Below are positions 7,051-9,342 of a DNA stretch of 9,342 bases, piece by piece. Location: assembly GCA_019689515.1 (NCBI GenBank), contig JADGHI010000118.1, positions 1 to 9,342 of the forward strand. Reading direction: 5' to 3'. Every line of letters starts with the position of its first letter. The stretch's first letter is position 1. A program made the position numbers and the translations under genes. The DNA comes from Acetobacteraceae bacterium. GTDB taxonomy: Bacteria > Pseudomonadota > Alphaproteobacteria > Acetobacterales > Acetobacteraceae. The notes beneath the pieces were generated by a model that was not told the origin of the DNA, made no database searches, and saw only the letters and a list, made by a program, of their open reading frames with translations.

Positions 7051-7314
7051 CTCGGTTCCATGAGGCGTGCCGCGGCGATGCTGGCCGCGGCGCGGCACCG
7101 GCGCAAGGCGGCATGGGCGCCCCTGCGAACCCGGCGATCCGTCCCGATGCGCCGCCGCTGACCGTAGCCGGAGGCGCCGGGGCATGCGAGCCTGACCGCG
7201 ATGGACCAGCATCGGCCAGACGAATCGCGCGGTGCCGGCGCGCCAGGGCCGCCGGAGGCCACGTCCGGCGAGGCCTGGCGGACGCTCCGGCGTCGCGGCG
7301 AGGCGACCGGGCCG
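7051..7314. promoter_or_regulatory. Divergent region between the FAD oxidoreductase and the DMT transporter
   Basis: These 264 bases (150 if the transporter starts at 7201) separate divergent genes and should contain the promoter of the FAD oxidase-cupin pair and probably that of the transporter. The palindromic octamer GCCGCGGC occurs twice, at 7069-7076 and 7084-7091, a centre spacing of 15 bases that could suit a dimeric regulator. In this GC-rich background that is weak evidence. No clear -10/-35 pair, RNA gene or additional small gene is visible. Confidence 0.35.
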
Positions 7315-8211
7315 ATGCGGTCCGGCACGCTCCGCCGCTGGCAGGAGACTTCGCCCGCGCTGCGCGCCATCCTCTGGATGGCCCTCTCCGGCGTGCTCTT
7401 CGCCTCGCTCAACACCATCTCGCGGCTGATGGCGATCGAGATCCATCCGATCCAGGCGCTCTGCATGCGCTACGGTGCCGGCGCGCTGCTGATGCTGCCG
7501 ATCATCCTGCGCGCCGGCCTGGCGGCGTACCGCCCGCACGGTGCGGGCACCTTCGCCCTGCGCGGCGCGGTGCACTCCTTCGGCCTGATGCTCTGGTTCA
7601 CCGCCCTGCCGCATGTGCCGCTCGCCGATACCACGGCCATCGGCTTCACCAATCCGATCTTCATCATGCTCGGCGCGGCCATCGTGATGGGCGAGCGGCT
7701 GGTGGCGGCGCGCTGGATCGCGGCCTTCGCCGGCCTCGGCGGCGTGCTGATCGTCGTGTGGCCGAACCTCTCGGCCGGGGCGGGCTTCTACACCCTGTTG
7801 ATGCTCTCCACCTCACCCATTTTCGCCGTGTCCTACCTGCTCGCGAAGTACCTGGCGCGGCGCAACCCGCCGCAGGTGATCGTCGTCTGGCAGTCAATCT
7901 CGATTACGCTCTGCACCCTGCCCGTTGCGCTCTGGAACTGGACCTGGCCGGCGGCGGAGATCTGGGCCTTCACCCTGGTCGCCGGCGTGATCGGCACCTG
8001 CGGGCATTTCGCCCTGAACTCGGCGATCCGCCTGGCCGACCTCTCGGTGACGCAGCCGATCCGCTATCTGGAACTGGTCTGGGCCTCGCTGCTCGGCGCG
8101 CTGGTGTTCGGCGACATCCCGGGGCTGTCGGTGTTCCTGGGAGGGCTGGTGATCTTCGTCTCCGCCAGCGCGATCGCGCGCTGGGAAGCGCGGCAGCGGC
8201 GGGGCGGTTGA
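7315..8211 (+). CDS. EamA/DMT family transporter
   Basis: A 298-residue inner-membrane transporter of the drug/metabolite superfamily. About ten hydrophobic segments are visible, near residues 16-35, 46-66, 80-98, 105-124, 133-150, 156-176, 186-205, 213-233, 244-265 and 271-289. They form two EamA repeats. The repeat ends correspond: LADTTAIGFTNPIFIMLGAA with GER (126-128) in the first half, and LADLSVTQPIRYLELVWASL with FGD (266-267 region) in the second. The frame is open from an ATG at 7201, adding 38 Gly/Ala/Arg-rich residues. I prefer 7315 because it gives the usual family length, begins just before homology, and has GCGAGG about 11 bases upstream; the longer form cannot be excluded. Such proteins move amino acids, riboflavin, metabolites or drugs, so direction and cargo are open. 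It is divergent from the FAD oxidase and 76 bases upstream of the amidohydrolase, possibly co-transcribed with it. Confidence 0.87.
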   Translation: MRSGTLRRWQETSPALRAILWMALSGVLFASLNTISRLMAIEIHPIQALCMRYGAGALLMLPIILRAGLAAYRPHGAGTFALRGAVHSFGLMLWFTALPHVPLADTTAIGFTNPIFIMLGAAIVMGERLVAARWIAAFAGLGGVLIVVWPNLSAGAGFYTLLMLSTSPIFAVSYLLAKYLARRNPPQVIVVWQSISITLCTLPVALWNWTWPAAEIWAFTLVAGVIGTCGHFALNSAIRLADLSVTQPIRYLELVWASLLGALVFGDIPGLSVFLGGLVIFVSASAIARWEARQRRGG

Positions 8212-8287
8212 GGCTTGCCTTGGCTAGGGCCGCGTCCCGTGGATCAATCCCTCTCCCCTGCCCTGCCATACCGGGAGCCGCCGCCCC

Positions 8288-9342
8288 ATGGCCTCTGACC
8301 CGAACGGCTCGTTGCTTCTGCTGAATGCCCGCCTCGCGGACGGGCGCCAGGGCGTGCGGATCCTGATCCGCGATGGCCGCATCGCCGCCCTGGAAGAAGG
8401 AACGACACCAGCGGAGGGAACGGCGGCAGCGGCCGTGTTCGACCTCGCGGGCGACCTGGTGCTGCCCGGCCTGGTGGACGGGCATATGCACCTCGACAAG
8501 ACGCTGATGGGGCTGCCCTGGACGCCGCACGCGGCCGAGCCGGACCGGTCCAGCCGCATCGCCAACGACGAGCGCCTGCTGCCCACCCTGCCGCTCTCCA
8601 CCGAGGCGCGTGCCGGCCATCTCATCCGCCGCAGCGTCGCGCACGGCACGGCGCATATCCGCACCCATGTGGACATCACGCCAGCCTTCGGCCTCTCCGC
8701 GCTGGAGGGCGTGCTGGCGGCGCGGGAGGCCCATGCCGGCGCGGTCACGGTGCAGATCGTCGCCTTCCCCCAGGCGGGCGTGATGCGCCACGGGCCGCGC
8801 GCCGTGGTGGACCTGCTGGATGCCGCGGTTCGTGCCGGCGCGGAGCTGGTCGGCGGCCTCGACCCCTGTGAGATCGACCGCGACCCGAGGGGCCAGCTCG
8901 ATGCCATCTTCGGCATCGCGGAGCGGCGCGGCGTCGGCGTGGACATCCATCTGCACGAACCAGGCGAGCTTGGCCTGTTCAGCCTGCAGGAGATCTGCGC
9001 GCGCACGACCGCGCTCGGCATGCAGGGCCGGGTGACGGTGAGCCACGGCTTCTGCCTGGGCGGCATCGCGGAATCGAAGCAGCACGCGGCTGCGGAGATG
9101 ATGGCCGCCGCAGGCGTCGCGCTGGCGACGCATGGCGCGGGCGGCGCCACCCTGCCGCCGGTGATGCTGCTGCGCCGCGCGGGCGTGCGCGTGTTCTGCG
9201 GCAACGACAACGTGCGCGACACCTGGAGCCCCTACAGCACGGGCGACATGCTGGAGCGGGCCGCGATCATCGGCTGGCGCGCCGACCTGCGCCACGACCC
9301 GCTGCTCGAGGAGCTGTTCGCCATGGCCACGAGCGAGGGCGC
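8288..9342 (+). CDS. Cytosine deaminase-like metal-dependent amidohydrolase, 3' truncated
   Basis: The first 351 codons of an amidohydrolase-superfamily enzyme running off the window; families of this type are about 400-430 residues, so roughly 50-80 are missing. The ATG at 8288 follows GGGAG (8273-8277) by 10 bases. The expected TIM-barrel metal and catalytic residues are visible: HMH (H66, H68) in DGHMHLDKT, RTHVD (125-129), HLHE (H221, E224), H253 in VSHGF and D307 in FCGNDNVRD. Compared from memory with E. coli CodA, these correspond to H61/H63, H214/E217, H246 and D313, and Q162 in AFPQ matches substrate-contacting Q156. The position equivalent to CodA D314 is N308, so cytosine may not be the substrate. 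Relatives include creatinine, isoxanthopterin and ammelide-type hydrolases. No T-tract hairpin is seen in the 76-base gap after the transporter gene, so the two may be co-transcribed. Confidence 0.88.
   Translation, partial: MASDPNGSLLLLNARLADGRQGVRILIRDGRIAALEEGTTPAEGTAAAAVFDLAGDLVLPGLVDGHMHLDKTLMGLPWTPHAAEPDRSSRIANDERLLPTLPLSTEARAGHLIRRSVAHGTAHIRTHVDITPAFGLSALEGVLAAREAHAGAVTVQIVAFPQAGVMRHGPRAVVDLLDAAVRAGAELVGGLDPCEIDRDPRGQLDAIFGIAERRGVGVDIHLHEPGELGLFSLQEICARTTALGMQGRVTVSHGFCLGGIAESKQHAAAEMMAAAGVALATHGAGGATLPPVMLLRRAGVRVFCGNDNVRDTWSPYSTGDMLERAAIIGWRADLRHDPLLEELFAMATSEG

Noticed and set aside
5027..7114. 695-codon minus-strand frame overlapping both the cupin and the FAD oxidase genes
   Set aside because: It is a different frame of the same strand with composition dominated by Arg, Gly and Ala. 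The two real genes have proper starts, ribosome sites and conserved motifs.
5248..7161. 637-codon open frame on the plus strand across the cupin and FAD oxidase genes
   Set aside because: Both minus-strand genes carry clear family motifs through this interval. The plus-strand translation is Arg/Ala/Gln/His-rich with no recognisable motif, as expected of a GC-driven shadow.
7051..7614. N-terminal extension of the FAD oxidoreductase to an upstream start at 7614
   Set aside because: The extra ~188 residues overlap the divergent transporter, are low-complexity, and precede the point where flavoprotein homology starts (MSPLDDL at 7050).
8212..8287. Possible terminator or promoter between the transporter and the amidohydrolase
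   Set aside because: Only a 4-bp palindrome (GGAT-CA-ATCC) is visible, with no stable hairpin, no T-tract and no convincing promoter hexamers in the 76 bases.
7970..9295. 441-codon minus-strand frame opposite the amidohydrolase
   Set aside because: The plus-strand amidohydrolase has all expected metal-ligand motifs through the window end. The minus frame has none and also runs into the transporter gene.

Overview
The window is very GC-rich and almost fully coding. Codons end strongly in G or C, and long spurious reading frames run opposite the real genes. The gene families and layout (Bug/TctC binding proteins with RR-type leaders, HyuA/HyuB pairs, few gaps) suggest an alphaproteobacterium of the Acetobacteraceae (Roseomonas-like). 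That placement is inference: there is no rRNA or other marker gene here. The window shows catabolic and transport genes. I see no mobile element, CRISPR array, tRNA, rRNA or defence system.

Layout. (1) Bases 1-136, minus strand: the first ~38 codons of a Bug/TctC-family periplasmic binding protein with a twin-arginine-like leader. The outermost ~21 bases resemble a Tn5 mosaic end (the sequence used in Nextera-type adapters) and are probably not genomic. (2) Bases 137-336: a divergent intergenic region with a perfect 8-bp inverted repeat. (3) Bases 337-5052, plus strand: a tight three-gene operon of Bug binding protein, HyuA-type and HyuB-type subunits of an ATP-dependent hydantoinase/oxoprolinase/carboxylase-family enzyme. 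The gaps are 7 bp and a 4-bp ATGA overlap. (4) Bases 5053-7050, minus strand: an FAD-linked D-2-hydroxyacid oxidoreductase followed by a small cupin protein, converging on hyuB with no intergenic base. (5) Bases 7315-8211, plus strand: a ten-helix EamA/DMT transporter. (6) Bases 8288 to the window end, plus strand: a cytosine-deaminase-like metal amidohydrolase, cut at its 3' end.

How they may work together. A small ligand could be bound in the periplasm by the Bug protein and hydrolysed or carboxylated by HyuAB using ATP. The nearby amidohydrolase belongs to a family that deaminates or opens N-heterocycles, and the FAD enzyme oxidises 2-hydroxyacids. The whole could be an accessory island for using a cyclic amide or ureide such as a hydantoin, pyrimidine or creatinine-type compound. 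Only the Bug-HyuA-HyuB grouping is firmly supported by gene spacing; the shared pathway is a hypothesis. No TctA/TctB membrane partners are present, so the Bug proteins are orphans within this window.
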